From the NCBI GenBank assembly GCA_023436685.1, contig JAEZIL010000188.1:1-6993 (forward strand): DNA of 6,993 nucleotides, given 5' to 3'. Below, in pieces: positions 1 through 6,908 of the stretch (position 1 is the stretch's first letter; each line of letters starts with the position of its first letter). The stretch is from Bacteroidota bacterium (lineage in GTDB: Bacteria > Bacteroidota > Bacteroidia > Chitinophagales > Chitinophagaceae). The position numbers and the translations under genes are program-made. The notes below the pieces were generated by a model that saw only the letters and a program-made list of their open reading frames with translations, searched no databases and was not told the DNA's origin.

Positions 1-140
1 GCAATATTACTGTGAATGAAGCAAGGCCTAAAACCGAATCGCGTGGCGGTGGCGGATATGGCGGTGGCAATCGTGGTGGTGGATATGGTGGCGGCAACCG
101 CGGTGGCGGTGGCTATGGCGGCAATCGCGATCGTTATTAA
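1..140 (+). CDS. RNA-binding protein with RRM and glycine-rich tail (3' end only)
   Basis: This is the last 45 complete codons of a gene that begins outside the window; the frame opens at base 3 and stops with TAA at 138-140. The first visible residues, NITVNEARPK, match the end of an RRM (the last beta strand, usually followed by 'VNEARP' in small bacterial RRM proteins). A low-complexity tail follows, with three GGGYGGGNR-like blocks ending in NRDRY. In Bacteroidota such proteins are about 90-150 residues long, cytoplasmic, and bind single-stranded RNA; several are cold-induced. The RNP1 and RNP2 motifs lie upstream and cannot be checked. A different frame of the same bases gives a valine/alanine-rich ORF at 16-204, which is a shadow of the glycine codons. 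The family call is confident; the exact role is unknown. Confidence 0.82.
   Translation, partial: NITVNEARPKTESRGGGGYGGGNRGGGYGGGNRGGGGYGGNRDRY
45..128 (+). repeat. Degenerate tandem repeat coding the RGG/YGG tail
   Basis: Three in-frame units of 30, 27 and 27 bases (45-74, 75-101, 102-128) each encode a glycine run, Tyr, a second glycine run, then Asn-Arg. The units differ mainly at third codon positions (GGT/GGC/GGA, AAT/AAC, CGT/CGC), so the peptide repeat is kept while the DNA repeat decays. Copy number may vary between strains through slippage; that is an inference. Confidence 0.75.
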
Positions 141-173
141 GTTAACTAGCGCTTATAAGCGAAATATATTTAG

Positions 174-219
174 CAGGCAACATTTGTACTTTTTTGGGGT
201 ATAAGGTTGCCTGTTTTTT
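174..219 (+). terminator. Probable intrinsic terminator of the RRM gene
   Basis: CAGGCAAC (174-181) pairs perfectly with GTTGCCTG (206-213), and six T residues follow (214-219). The stem is 8 bp; the 24-base loop is longer than usual, so strength is uncertain. It lies 34 bases after the stop at 138-140 and just before the rpe promoter, the expected place for a transcription end. A separate perfect 12-bp palindrome, CGCTTATAAGCG, sits at 150-161 between the stop codon and this hairpin. Confidence 0.55.
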
Positions 220-240
220 ATTGTTTCTACCAAGGCTATT

Positions 241-272
241 TTGCCAGTATTAGTGCATAAAAATTACCTTTG
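241..272 (+). promoter_or_regulatory. Bacteroidota-type promoter of rpe
   Basis: TACCTTTG at 265-272 is an exact match to the TAnnTTTG (-7) element of the Bacteroidota primary sigma factor. A TTG at 241-243, inside TTTTG (239-243), stands 21 bases upstream, within the spacing known for the -33 element. Transcription would start around 277-281, leaving a leader of about 20 bases before the ATG at 298. No Shine-Dalgarno sequence precedes that ATG, which is common in this phylum. This placement also rules out the TTG at 241 as the rpe start codon. Confidence 0.7.
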
Positions 273-297
273 CAGCTCAAATACTTCTCGGCATACT

Positions 298-951
298 ATG
301 GCACTAATAGCACCTTCAATATTATCGGCAGATTTTCTGAACCTTGGCAGGGACATAGAAATGGTTAACAACAGCGAAGCCGATTGGTTTCACCTGGACA
401 TTATGGATGGCCGTTTTGTGCCTAACATAAGCTATGGTATGTCTATTATTGCCCAAATGAAGAAAGCTGCCAGGAAGACTTTTGATGTGCACCTGATGAT
501 CGTAGAGCCTGAAAAGTATTTTGAAGAATTTAAGAAAGCAGGTGCAGATATACTTACTGTACACTACGAAGCGTCTACACACCTGCATCGTAGCTTGCAG
601 GCCATAAAGGCATTGGGTATGAAAGCAGGCGTCTCTCTCAATCCACATACACCGGTTTCGTTACTGGAAAATATAATAACAGAAATAGACCTAGTACTGA
701 TAATGAGTGTGAACCCCGGTTTTGGCGGGCAAAAATTCATTCCCCAGGCATTAGATAAAATACGCAGCCTGAAAAAAATGATACAAGCAGCAGGCTGCAA
801 TACACTTATAGAAATAGATGGAGGTGTAACGCTTGAAAATGCAGGAGAAATTGTAGCTGCCGGTGCTGATGTGCTAGTGGCAGGTAATACAGTATTTTCT
901 TCTCCTGACCCTGCAGATACAATAAAAAGATTGAAGCAAGCGGGAAAATAA
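298..951 (+). CDS. rpe: Ribulose-phosphate 3-epimerase
   Basis: This 217-residue cytoplasmic TIM-barrel enzyme interconverts D-ribulose 5-phosphate and D-xylulose 5-phosphate in the non-oxidative pentose phosphate pathway. The family signatures are all present: APSILSADF near residues 5-13, HLDIMDG at 32-38 (His32 and Asp34), DVHLM at 63-67 (His65), NPGFGGQ at 139-145 (phosphate-binding loop), IDGG at 173-176 (Asp174) and AGNTVF at 195-200. His32, Asp34, His65 and Asp174 correspond to the metal-binding set, with the two Asp residues as the acid/base pair. The length is typical and the gene is intact. The ATG at 298 is chosen because MALIAPSILSAD is the normal N-terminus; the open frame runs back to a TTG at 241, but that is promoter sequence. 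The TonB receptor gene begins 29 bases downstream with no terminator between, so read-through is likely. Confidence 0.97.
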   Translation: MALIAPSILSADFLNLGRDIEMVNNSEADWFHLDIMDGRFVPNISYGMSIIAQMKKAARKTFDVHLMIVEPEKYFEEFKKAGADILTVHYEASTHLHRSLQAIKALGMKAGVSLNPHTPVSLLENIITEIDLVLIMSVNPGFGGQKFIPQALDKIRSLKKMIQAAGCNTLIEIDGGVTLENAGEIVAAGADVLVAGNTVFSSPDPADTIKRLKQAGK

Positions 952-980
952 ATGTATCTTAATTAACGTTTATTTACAGT

Positions 981-3431
981 ATGTACAAGAAACTATCACT
1001 TGTTCTAAGCTTGCTATTTGTAAGCTTTTACGCCCTGGCACAGAAAGCTAAAATTAGAGGTCTTGTTACCGACGAAAGAAAGAAGCCGCTTGAATTTGTA
1101 ACTATTGGTGTAAAAGGCACTACGAGTGGAACTCAAACAGATGTTAACGGAACATACATGCTGGAAGTACCATCAGGTATGGCTGTTGGTATCGTATACA
1201 ATTCAATAGGGTACCAACAAAAAGAAATAACAATCACTCTAAATGACGGGCAGGAATATGAAGCCGACATTACTCTTGAGAAGGCTTCAACTACACTGAA
1301 TGAAGTAGTAAAGAAGGGGGATCGCCGCGATGAAGCAGGTAATATAATACTGGATGTGAGTAAAACAGCTCTTATTCCCACCACAGGGTTTGGCAGCGGG
1401 GTGGAGGCATTAATTAAAACTATGGTAGGTTCAAATAATGAACTTACATCTCAGTATAATGTACGGGGTGGTAATTACGACGAAAACCTTGTGTATGTAA
1501 ATGATTTTGAAATATACAGGCCTTTTCTTACACGCTCTGGCCAGCAGGAGGGAATGAGTTTTGTAAATGCCGACCTTGTATCAAACGTAAATTTTTCAGT
1601 AGGGGGTTTTCAATCGCGTTATGGTGATAAAATGTCAAGCGTGCTGGATGTAGCCTATAAGCGCCCTAAGGAGTTCGGTGGCCGCTTTATGGCAAGTTTA
1701 TTAGGTGCAAGTCTTTCCATGCAGGGTGCATCTAAAAATGAGAAGCTAACTTATCTGATTGGCTTAAGACATAAAAGCAATCAATATTTATTGAACTCAC
1801 AACCTACCAAAGGCATATATAATCCTTCATTTACAGATGCACAGGCATTAATCAATTATAAGTTCAGCGACAAATGGGAGATGGAAGTAATTGGGAATTA
1901 TGCACGTAACAGATTTAGCTTTTATCCCGAAACTGCTACAAGTAGTTTTGGCTTAATAAATCGCGCATATCAAATGCGGGTAGTTTATAAAGGTAGTGAG
2001 ATCGATCAGTTTGACTCACGTTTTGGTGGTTGGTCAACTACCTTCAGGCCTAATGAGCGTTTAAAACTAAAATTGCTTGCTTCCGGTTTTCAAACTAACG
2101 AACAGGAAACTTATGATATAAATGGAGAGTACCTTTTTGGAGAATTAGAAACAGATTTAGGTAAGGCAAGCTTCGGACAGGTAAAAACCTATTTAGGTAC
2201 AGGCATTATACACAACTATGCGAGAAACTATCTGGAAGTAAACGTAGGTAATCTGGCTCACCGGGGTTCATACAATGCAAATAAACATTTTTTGCAATGG
2301 GGCCTTGACGCAAATGTAACCAGCATAAGTGATAAGCTTCATGAATGGGAGCGACGCGATTCGGCAGGATATACTCAACCATACGAGTTAAATAGTTTGC
2401 CTATGATGCGCCTGCTCACTTCTTCTTCTTCGTTCAACTATATGCGTTATAGTGGATTTATTCAAGACAACTTCCGTTTTAATGATTCGCTTGGCCTTGC
2501 CGTTTCAGTAGGTGTACGCTTTAATTATAGTGATCTTAACAATGAATTGTTAGTAAGCCCGCGCATACAGGTATCGTACAAGCCCAGGTGGAAGAACGAT
2601 ATGATATTTAAGTTGGCTGGTGGTTTGTATCAACAACCACCGTTCTACCGCGAAATGCGCGATCTGAATGGGATTGTAAATAAGAATTTACTTGCTCAAA
2701 AATCCTTCCATATAGTGGCCGGTACCGACTATAATTTTAAGGCATTTAACGACAGGCAATTTAAGTTTACGTCGGAAGTGTATTATAAAGGCCTGTGGGA
2801 TATTGTGCCTTATGAATATGATAATGTGCGCATCAGGTATTTTGGCAAGAATAACGCAGTAGGATATGTATATGGTGGTGAGCTAAGGCTTTATGGCGAC
2901 ATAGTAAAAGATGCTACATCATGGGTAAGTATAGGGTTAATGAAGGCTATGGAAGATGTAACTGATGATAAGCTTATTTTAAAGGATATGAAGGGTGCTG
3001 ATAGTGCAACAGTATACCCGGGATATGTACCAAGGCCCACAGATCAAAGATTTATGTTGGGTATGTATTTCGAAGATTATTTTCCTAAATGGAAGAATTT
3101 TAAAATGCACCTGAACCTAATGTATGCTACGGGGTTGCCGTTTGGCCCGCCTGATAATAACAGGTATGCTGATACCTTGAGGTTGCCTGATTATAAAAGA
3201 GTAGACATTGGTTTTTCTGCAATGCTGCTGAAGGGAGAAAAGCATCAGGACAGCAAAGTATTAGGAGCGGTAAAGAATATATGGCTGAGCGCAGAGGTGT
3301 TTAACTTGTTAGGTATTCAAAACACATTGTCTTACTCTTTCATACAAGACCAAACAACAAATAGAACATTTGCAGTGCCTAACAGGCTAACCTCCAGGCT
3401 GATTAATGTAAAACTGGTAGTAGATTTCTAA
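981..3431 (+). CDS. TonB-dependent outer-membrane receptor
   Basis: This 816-residue outer-membrane protein would import a ligand using TonB-ExbBD energy. Residues 1-20 form a signal peptide with likely cleavage after ALA, before Gln21. Residues about 24-100 form a carboxypeptidase-regulatory-like beta-sandwich (GLVTDERKKPLEFVTIGVKG, then TDVNGTYMLEVPSG), a domain typical of Bacteroidota receptors. The plug spans roughly 120-230, with QYNVRGGNYDENLVYVND at 158-175 and GGFQSRYGDKMSSVLDV at 208-224. The remainder is the 22-strand barrel, ending in a terminal Phe (VKLVVDF) as expected for BAM-assembled proteins. At 816 residues it is shorter than SusC glycan importers (about 1000), and there is no SusD gene beside it, so it is not a clear SusC/D system. 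The substrate cannot be predicted. The gene starts 29 bases after rpe and no promoter match is visible in the gap, so it is probably in the rpe transcript. Confidence 0.92.
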   Translation: MYKKLSLVLSLLFVSFYALAQKAKIRGLVTDERKKPLEFVTIGVKGTTSGTQTDVNGTYMLEVPSGMAVGIVYNSIGYQQKEITITLNDGQEYEADITLEKASTTLNEVVKKGDRRDEAGNIILDVSKTALIPTTGFGSGVEALIKTMVGSNNELTSQYNVRGGNYDENLVYVNDFEIYRPFLTRSGQQEGMSFVNADLVSNVNFSVGGFQSRYGDKMSSVLDVAYKRPKEFGGRFMASLLGASLSMQGASKNEKLTYLIGLRHKSNQYLLNSQPTKGIYNPSFTDAQALINYKFSDKWEMEVIGNYARNRFSFYPETATSSFGLINRAYQMRVVYKGSEIDQFDSRFGGWSTTFRPNERLKLKLLASGFQTNEQETYDINGEYLFGELETDLGKASFGQVKTYLGTGIIHNYARNYLEVNVGNLAHRGSYNANKHFLQWGLDANVTSISDKLHEWERRDSAGYTQPYELNSLPMMRLLTSSSSFNYMRYSGFIQDNFRFNDSLGLAVSVGVRFNYSDLNNELLVSPRIQVSYKPRWKNDMIFKLAGGLYQQPPFYREMRDLNGIVNKNLLAQKSFHIVAGTDYNFKAFNDRQFKFTSEVYYKGLWDIVPYEYDNVRIRYFGKNNAVGYVYGGELRLYGDIVKDATSWVSIGLMKAMEDVTDDKLILKDMKGADSATVYPGYVPRPTDQRFMLGMYFEDYFPKWKNFKMHLNLMYATGLPFGPPDNNRYADTLRLPDYKRVDIGFSAMLLKGEKHQDSKVLGAVKNIWLSAEVFNLLGIQNTLSYSFIQDQTTNRTFAVPNRLTSRLINVKLVVDF

Positions 3432-3443
3432 TAATTTGGTAAT

Positions 3444-3471
3444 AAAAAAAGGCTGCTCATTGAGCAGCCTT
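3444..3471 (-). terminator. Intrinsic terminator of the metallopeptidase gene
   Basis: AAGGCTGCTC (3449-3458) pairs with GAGCAGCCTT (3462-3471) around a three-base loop, giving a 10-bp GC-rich stem. Seven A residues at 3444-3450 become a T-tract on the minus strand directly after the stem, the classic arrangement for a minus-strand terminator. It starts 10 bases beyond the peptidase stop codon. On the plus strand no T-tract follows the stem, so it should be a poor terminator for the receptor gene, although the hairpin would protect that mRNA's 3' end. Confidence 0.85.
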
Positions 3472-3481
3472 GCAGTATTGC

Positions 3482-6388
3482 TTAGTGCGTTACAACAATT
3501 TTCTGTGTTTGATATGTTTTGTCATCTGTACGGATAGATATCATGTACTGGCCAGGTGTAAGCTCTGCGGTACTGATATTATATTTAGTATTGGTGCCAT
3601 CCATATTGACTGTTTGCAACAATTTGCCGGTAACATCGAATATTGATATGGAACCTTTATTTGCTTTACTGAAAGAGATATTTACCAATGCATCGGCAGG
3701 GTTGGGATATATTTCAGCTTTAGTTTGCGGTACATTAGCAACACCTGTTGGTACGCCATCGTAAATAAAGAAGTCATCAACAGCTGCCTCTACGTTGCTG
3801 TCCTCACCACCATCATTTGCAATAAAGCGCAACTGTATGCCCTTTGCATGGGGCAAGTACTGATATACTGCAAATACCCTGCGGCGCCAATTAGTATCGG
3901 TTTGCCTGGTTGATTCAATAACTTGGGCGCTACTGGTTTCATTTACCATTTCTACACGCCATAAATCGTCTCTGCGAGAGCTACCTGAACGGTCATTAGC
4001 ATACCAACGATAGTATTCAATAATAGGGAAAACAAAGTTTGACAAATCGTATGCAGGTGTAAGAACAGTAGTACGGCCATTATCTACATCACTATTGCTC
4101 CTGTTGGTATAGGTGTTTATTGAAGTTGTATTGCCGGTTACCAGGCATTTTCCCTGGCCTGTAGTGTGATCATTACCTGTTTGGCTAATAAATCTGCCAA
4201 ACCGTTGGCTGTTATATGACGACCTAACAGGCTTAGCATGTACCCATTTACCCTCAGTAGCGCGGTCGGTAGTCGTCCTCATTTTCCATTGTGTAGTATC
4301 CAAATCGTTATCAAATGTTTCGCTAATTGCCAAGTGTGTACCTACTGCAAATTGGTAAGGAATTGTGACATTCACGGCTTGAGCAGGATCTGCAATAAAA
4401 CCCCATGGAAAAGTATTGCCTGGGATATTCAGGAAATCATTTACTATAAAATAATAGTCGACAAGGCTGCTCATGGGTTGAGCCGGTATTTGTGCGCTAA
4501 AATTGAAATTGCCATTATTAACCATGTTTAAAGTATCCCATGCTGAATTACGGTTGCGATATACAAGTTGTAAACCCTGGAAAAAGCTTGGATTGGTTGG
4601 TTCAATGATAGCATTTACATCTATAGGCTGATTAGCTGGTTGGTGAGCAACTTCTGTATGCTTCAAAACCGCATCAGCATTTAAATATATACCGTGCTTT
4701 GCAAACGCACGTGTAATGCCCTCAATATTAGGGGTGCCATTTGTAAGGTCATTGTCGTCATCATCAGCCAGTATTGCTGAAATCAGTACATCATGATAAG
4801 CCATACCTTCCATTCCATTAGGAGCATCAGGTAAATCGTAATAAGTGGCACTAAATAAGGTAGACATAGTCTCAAAACTGTTAAGGTTTTTTGCTACATC
4901 AAACCACGCACCTGCAATTATTTCACCATCCGCATGTACCTGGCCCTCTAGGTCTCTTGGAAATACTTTGGGGTCAACATCATAACGGCGAATAAAGCTG
5001 TTAGGGCTGCCTACATTTGTGAATCGTCCTAAGATAGAATCTTTAGTGATACCCATTCCCCATATATCCGAATTGCCTTCATTCAACGCGCCATTACGAA
5101 TGGTACCTGCGCCCTGCGAAGCATAAAATATATCTGATATACCATGGCCATATTCATGGTAAACAATATCACCAATTTCGGCAAAAGATTTACAGCCGCC
5201 ACCCTCTGAAAAGAAATTGATAGAGCCACTTGTATAGAATGCATTGCAGCTACCGCCACTAATATCAACATTGGTACGCAACGAAAAATCCATATCGTTG
5301 AACGTAGGCATTTGTTGTTTCATAAAATCATGAATCTTGTTTACATGATAATATGCATTGATCATCCTATCGTTCATTGCCCCTGTATTAGGTAATACAT
5401 AAGGTCCTGATGTTGTAAATGTTTCAGAAATTGTTGGGGTTACTGATCCCTGATCAAACACTGTAGACCATGCACCTTGCAAGTAAATCGTAGTATTGGC
5501 AATAGGATCGGTTGTTGAGAAAAGGCCGGTATCGTTTGTGCGCATAGGTACTGCGTTTACCTCGACATCTAAATGAGCTAAGGGTTCCGTTACCGGCGGA
5601 AGCGTTGTATTATATTTATATACAGAGCCGAATACCTGTACATCTACATCAGTTTTTACTTTATTCTCCCTGTAAAGAAGTTCACCAGTAGTTGCATCTA
5701 CATAACCATCCAATTCAAAAGGTATGCTGGTTTTATCGTTGCCCGATGCAGTAACATGCCAGGCAGGGTGCAATTCGTAACCATTTTCGGTAGGCACCGG
5801 AAACCATACCCATTCAGCGTCAGCTTTAGTAGCTGCTAATTTAGTTACTTCAACATCGTTCAAAATAGCAGCACTATTGGTTGCCTCAGCATTAGATATT
5901 GAGATACTTGCTGCAACTGGCTTTCCATATATATGTTTTTTTATGCGGGTTATTTTCCCATCTAAAGAGAATCGGAAACTAAGCTTAGCAAACACTACTT
6001 CATGGCCATCGATAAATTGCCGGTAGTCGACATAGGCAGCTTTAGGGCCCGTTGTGTTCCGGGATAATTTCCATTCAGCCGGATCAATGCCTGCATGTTT
6101 TAACTTCTGAAGCATTAAGTTTTGTGCTTTCTCCTCGTTTGTATTGCCTTGTACTGCAAAGGCTTGGCCATACATGTCAAATACACTACCGCTGGTTTTG
6201 TCAATACTAATCATCCAGTTAGAAAAATTAGCTTTTATAGCTGCTCTTTCTTCCGACCCTTTAGCATTGGCAGTTGCAACCATGTTGCTGCCATTGAATA
6301 CAGAGTACGTATAATTATTACCGCCTCCATGCGCAAGTGCAGGCAATGTGATTGCTGCCATACCAGCAGTTAATAGAAATTTTCTCAT
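3482..6388 (-). CDS. Secreted M36-like zinc metallopeptidase with T9SS sorting domain
   Basis: This 968-residue protein is predicted to be exported by Sec and then by the type IX system. Numbering is from the ATG at 6386-6388; an in-frame TTG two codons earlier is a less likely start. Residues 1-19 form a signal peptide ending ALA. About 45-240 resembles a fungalysin/thermolysin-type propeptide followed by a PepSY-like segment (HPAWHVT, then DGYVDATTGELLY). The catalytic domain, about 330-570, carries HEYGH at 411-415 (zinc ligands and Glu412), NEGNSD at 436-441 with Glu437 as probable third ligand, and VHADGE at 484-489, whose His485 matches the downstream M36 VHxxGE motif. An acidic DDDDNDLTNGTPN segment at 542-554 closes the domain. 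About 585-680 looks Ig/Fn3-like, and 688-878 a jelly-roll/MAM-like sandwich beginning SETFDND and ending DDFFIYDG. Residues about 889-968 form the type A sorting domain (EIYPNPADALVN, IFDVTGKLLQ, LTPGQYMISI). M36 usually has EGWSD; here Trp is Asn. Substrate unknown; monocistronic. Confidence 0.9.
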   Translation of the reverse strand: MRKFLLTAGMAAITLPALAHGGGNNYTYSVFNGSNMVATANAKGSEERAAIKANFSNWMISIDKTSGSVFDMYGQAFAVQGNTNEEKAQNLMLQKLKHAGIDPAEWKLSRNTTGPKAAYVDYRQFIDGHEVVFAKLSFRFSLDGKITRIKKHIYGKPVAASISISNAEATNSAAILNDVEVTKLAATKADAEWVWFPVPTENGYELHPAWHVTASGNDKTSIPFELDGYVDATTGELLYRENKVKTDVDVQVFGSVYKYNTTLPPVTEPLAHLDVEVNAVPMRTNDTGLFSTTDPIANTTIYLQGAWSTVFDQGSVTPTISETFTTSGPYVLPNTGAMNDRMINAYYHVNKIHDFMKQQMPTFNDMDFSLRTNVDISGGSCNAFYTSGSINFFSEGGGCKSFAEIGDIVYHEYGHGISDIFYASQGAGTIRNGALNEGNSDIWGMGITKDSILGRFTNVGSPNSFIRRYDVDPKVFPRDLEGQVHADGEIIAGAWFDVAKNLNSFETMSTLFSATYYDLPDAPNGMEGMAYHDVLISAILADDDDNDLTNGTPNIEGITRAFAKHGIYLNADAVLKHTEVAHQPANQPIDVNAIIEPTNPSFFQGLQLVYRNRNSAWDTLNMVNNGNFNFSAQIPAQPMSSLVDYYFIVNDFLNIPGNTFPWGFIADPAQAVNVTIPYQFAVGTHLAISETFDNDLDTTQWKMRTTTDRATEGKWVHAKPVRSSYNSQRFGRFISQTGNDHTTGQGKCLVTGNTTSINTYTNRSNSDVDNGRTTVLTPAYDLSNFVFPIIEYYRWYANDRSGSSRRDDLWRVEMVNETSSAQVIESTRQTDTNWRRRVFAVYQYLPHAKGIQLRFIANDGGEDSNVEAAVDDFFIYDGVPTGVANVPQTKAEIYPNPADALVNISFSKANKGSISIFDVTGKLLQTVNMDGTNTKYNISTAELTPGQYMISIRTDDKTYQTQKIVVTH

Positions 6389-6560
6389 TATCAAAATTTA
6401 TAGATTTAAGAGGGTTGTAATTTACTTAATTGTTATTACAAGAATTGAGAAAGTCGCCTTGCTCAGCATCAAATTCACACTATATGGTAATTGGAATTGT
6501 GAGTTTGACAAATTTGTGACATTAACTCATCGCAATGGGTACCTAAATAAAAAAATACCA
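6389..6560. promoter_or_regulatory. Divergent intergenic region, no clear consensus promoter
   Basis: This AT-rich stretch lies between the divergent starts of the metallopeptidase and the small sorting-domain gene and should hold promoters for both. No exact TAnnTTTG element is found on either strand. The nearest are one-mismatch TGnnTTTG candidates: minus strand at 6470-6477 (82 bases before the peptidase ATG) and plus strand at 6500-6507 (about 54 bases before the ATG at 6561). Neither has a well-spaced TTG element. A perfect 10-bp palindrome, ACAAATTTGT, occupies 6508-6517 and could be an operator or chance. The segment 6545-6560, just before the small gene's ATG, is A-rich, as is usual for Bacteroidota leaders that lack a Shine-Dalgarno. 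Confidence 0.35.
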
Positions 6561-6848
6561 ATGATTGGGTATATGTATTTTAAAACAGAGATTGGAGATT
6601 TACTGAGTATGGATAAAGTTGTAAAGGTTTACCCTATTCCTACAGGAAATGAACTGAACGTTTTCTCAACGGAGGAAATGCGTGAGATAAGAATAATGGA
6701 TTTAACAGGGAATGTGATATATAACTGTGAAGTAAATGACGAGAAAAGAAACATAATTGATATTAAACAGTTGCCTATAAATACCTATATCGTCGAAGTG
6801 CTATTTGCAGGAGATAAATCATCACGGTCTATGTTTGTTAAAATATAA
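6561..6848 (+). CDS. Small stand-alone T9SS type A sorting-domain-like protein
   Basis: From the ATG at 6561 the product is 95 residues; ATGs at 6573 and 6609 would give 91 or 79. I prefer 6561 because an A-rich leader precedes it, but the choice is uncertain. Nearly the whole protein aligns by eye with the sorting domain: VVKVYPIPTGNELNVFS (about 20-36), IRIMDLTGNVIY (about 43-54), LPINTYIVEV (71-80) and a final basic SRSMFVKI. There is no signal peptide and no passenger domain, which is odd because this domain is normally the C-terminal export tag of a large secreted protein. Two consensus positions deviate: YPNP is YPIP, and the Gly of the usual LxxGxY turn is Asn (LPINTY). The frame stays open upstream to 6348, antisense to the peptidase signal-peptide codons, but that extension looks like no known domain. 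It may be a diverged small protein or the 3' relic of a larger gene. Own terminator downstream. Confidence 0.65.
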   Translation: MIGYMYFKTEIGDLLSMDKVVKVYPIPTGNELNVFSTEEMREIRIMDLTGNVIYNCEVNDEKRNIIDIKQLPINTYIVEVLFAGDKSSRSMFVKI

Positions 6849-6856
6849 GTTTGAAG

Positions 6857-6898
6857 CAACAAAAAAAGGAGGCTAATAGAAGCCTCCTTTTTTTGTTG
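6857..6898. terminator. Bidirectional intrinsic terminator, 18-bp perfect stem
   Basis: CAACAAAAAAAGGAGGCT (6857-6874) pairs without mismatch to its inverse at 6881-6898 around the six-base loop AATAGA. The GC-rich core GGAGGC/GCCTCC is flanked by seven A on the left and seven T on the right, so either strand reads as a stem followed by a T-tract. It lies between convergent stop codons: 8 bases after the plus-strand small gene and 10 bases beyond the minus-strand partial gene, and should end both. Confidence 0.88.
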
Positions 6899-6908
6899 TA
6901 TGAATTTA

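Noticed and set aside
16..204. A 62-residue valine/alanine-rich ORF resembling a membrane peptide
   Set aside because: It is the shifted frame of the glycine-rich RRM tail; GGN repeats read out of frame give Ala/Val-rich runs. It runs through the probable terminator.
241..297. A 19-residue N-terminal extension of Rpe from a TTG start
   Set aside because: The bases contain the promoter elements, and family members begin at the MALIAPSILSAD position.
3449..3471. The hairpin as a terminator for the TonB receptor on the plus strand
   Set aside because: No T-tract follows on the plus strand; the A-tract to the left fits the minus-strand peptidase gene instead.
4238..4531. A 97-residue plus-strand ORF and similar antisense ORFs within the peptidase and rpe genes
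   Set aside because: They overlap well-supported genes on the other strand, have Cys/His-rich composition typical of antisense reading, and show no family motif or promoter.
6348..6560. A longer start for the small sorting-domain gene, giving 166 residues
   Set aside because: The start lies inside the opposite-strand peptidase gene and the extra 71 residues show no domain, no proper signal peptide and intergenic-like composition.
6555..6572. Imperfect inverted repeat ATACCAAT/GATTGGGTAT over the ATG at 6561, as a possible translation-control hairpin
   Set aside because: A mismatch or bulge is required and there is almost no room for a loop, so a stable structure is unlikely.
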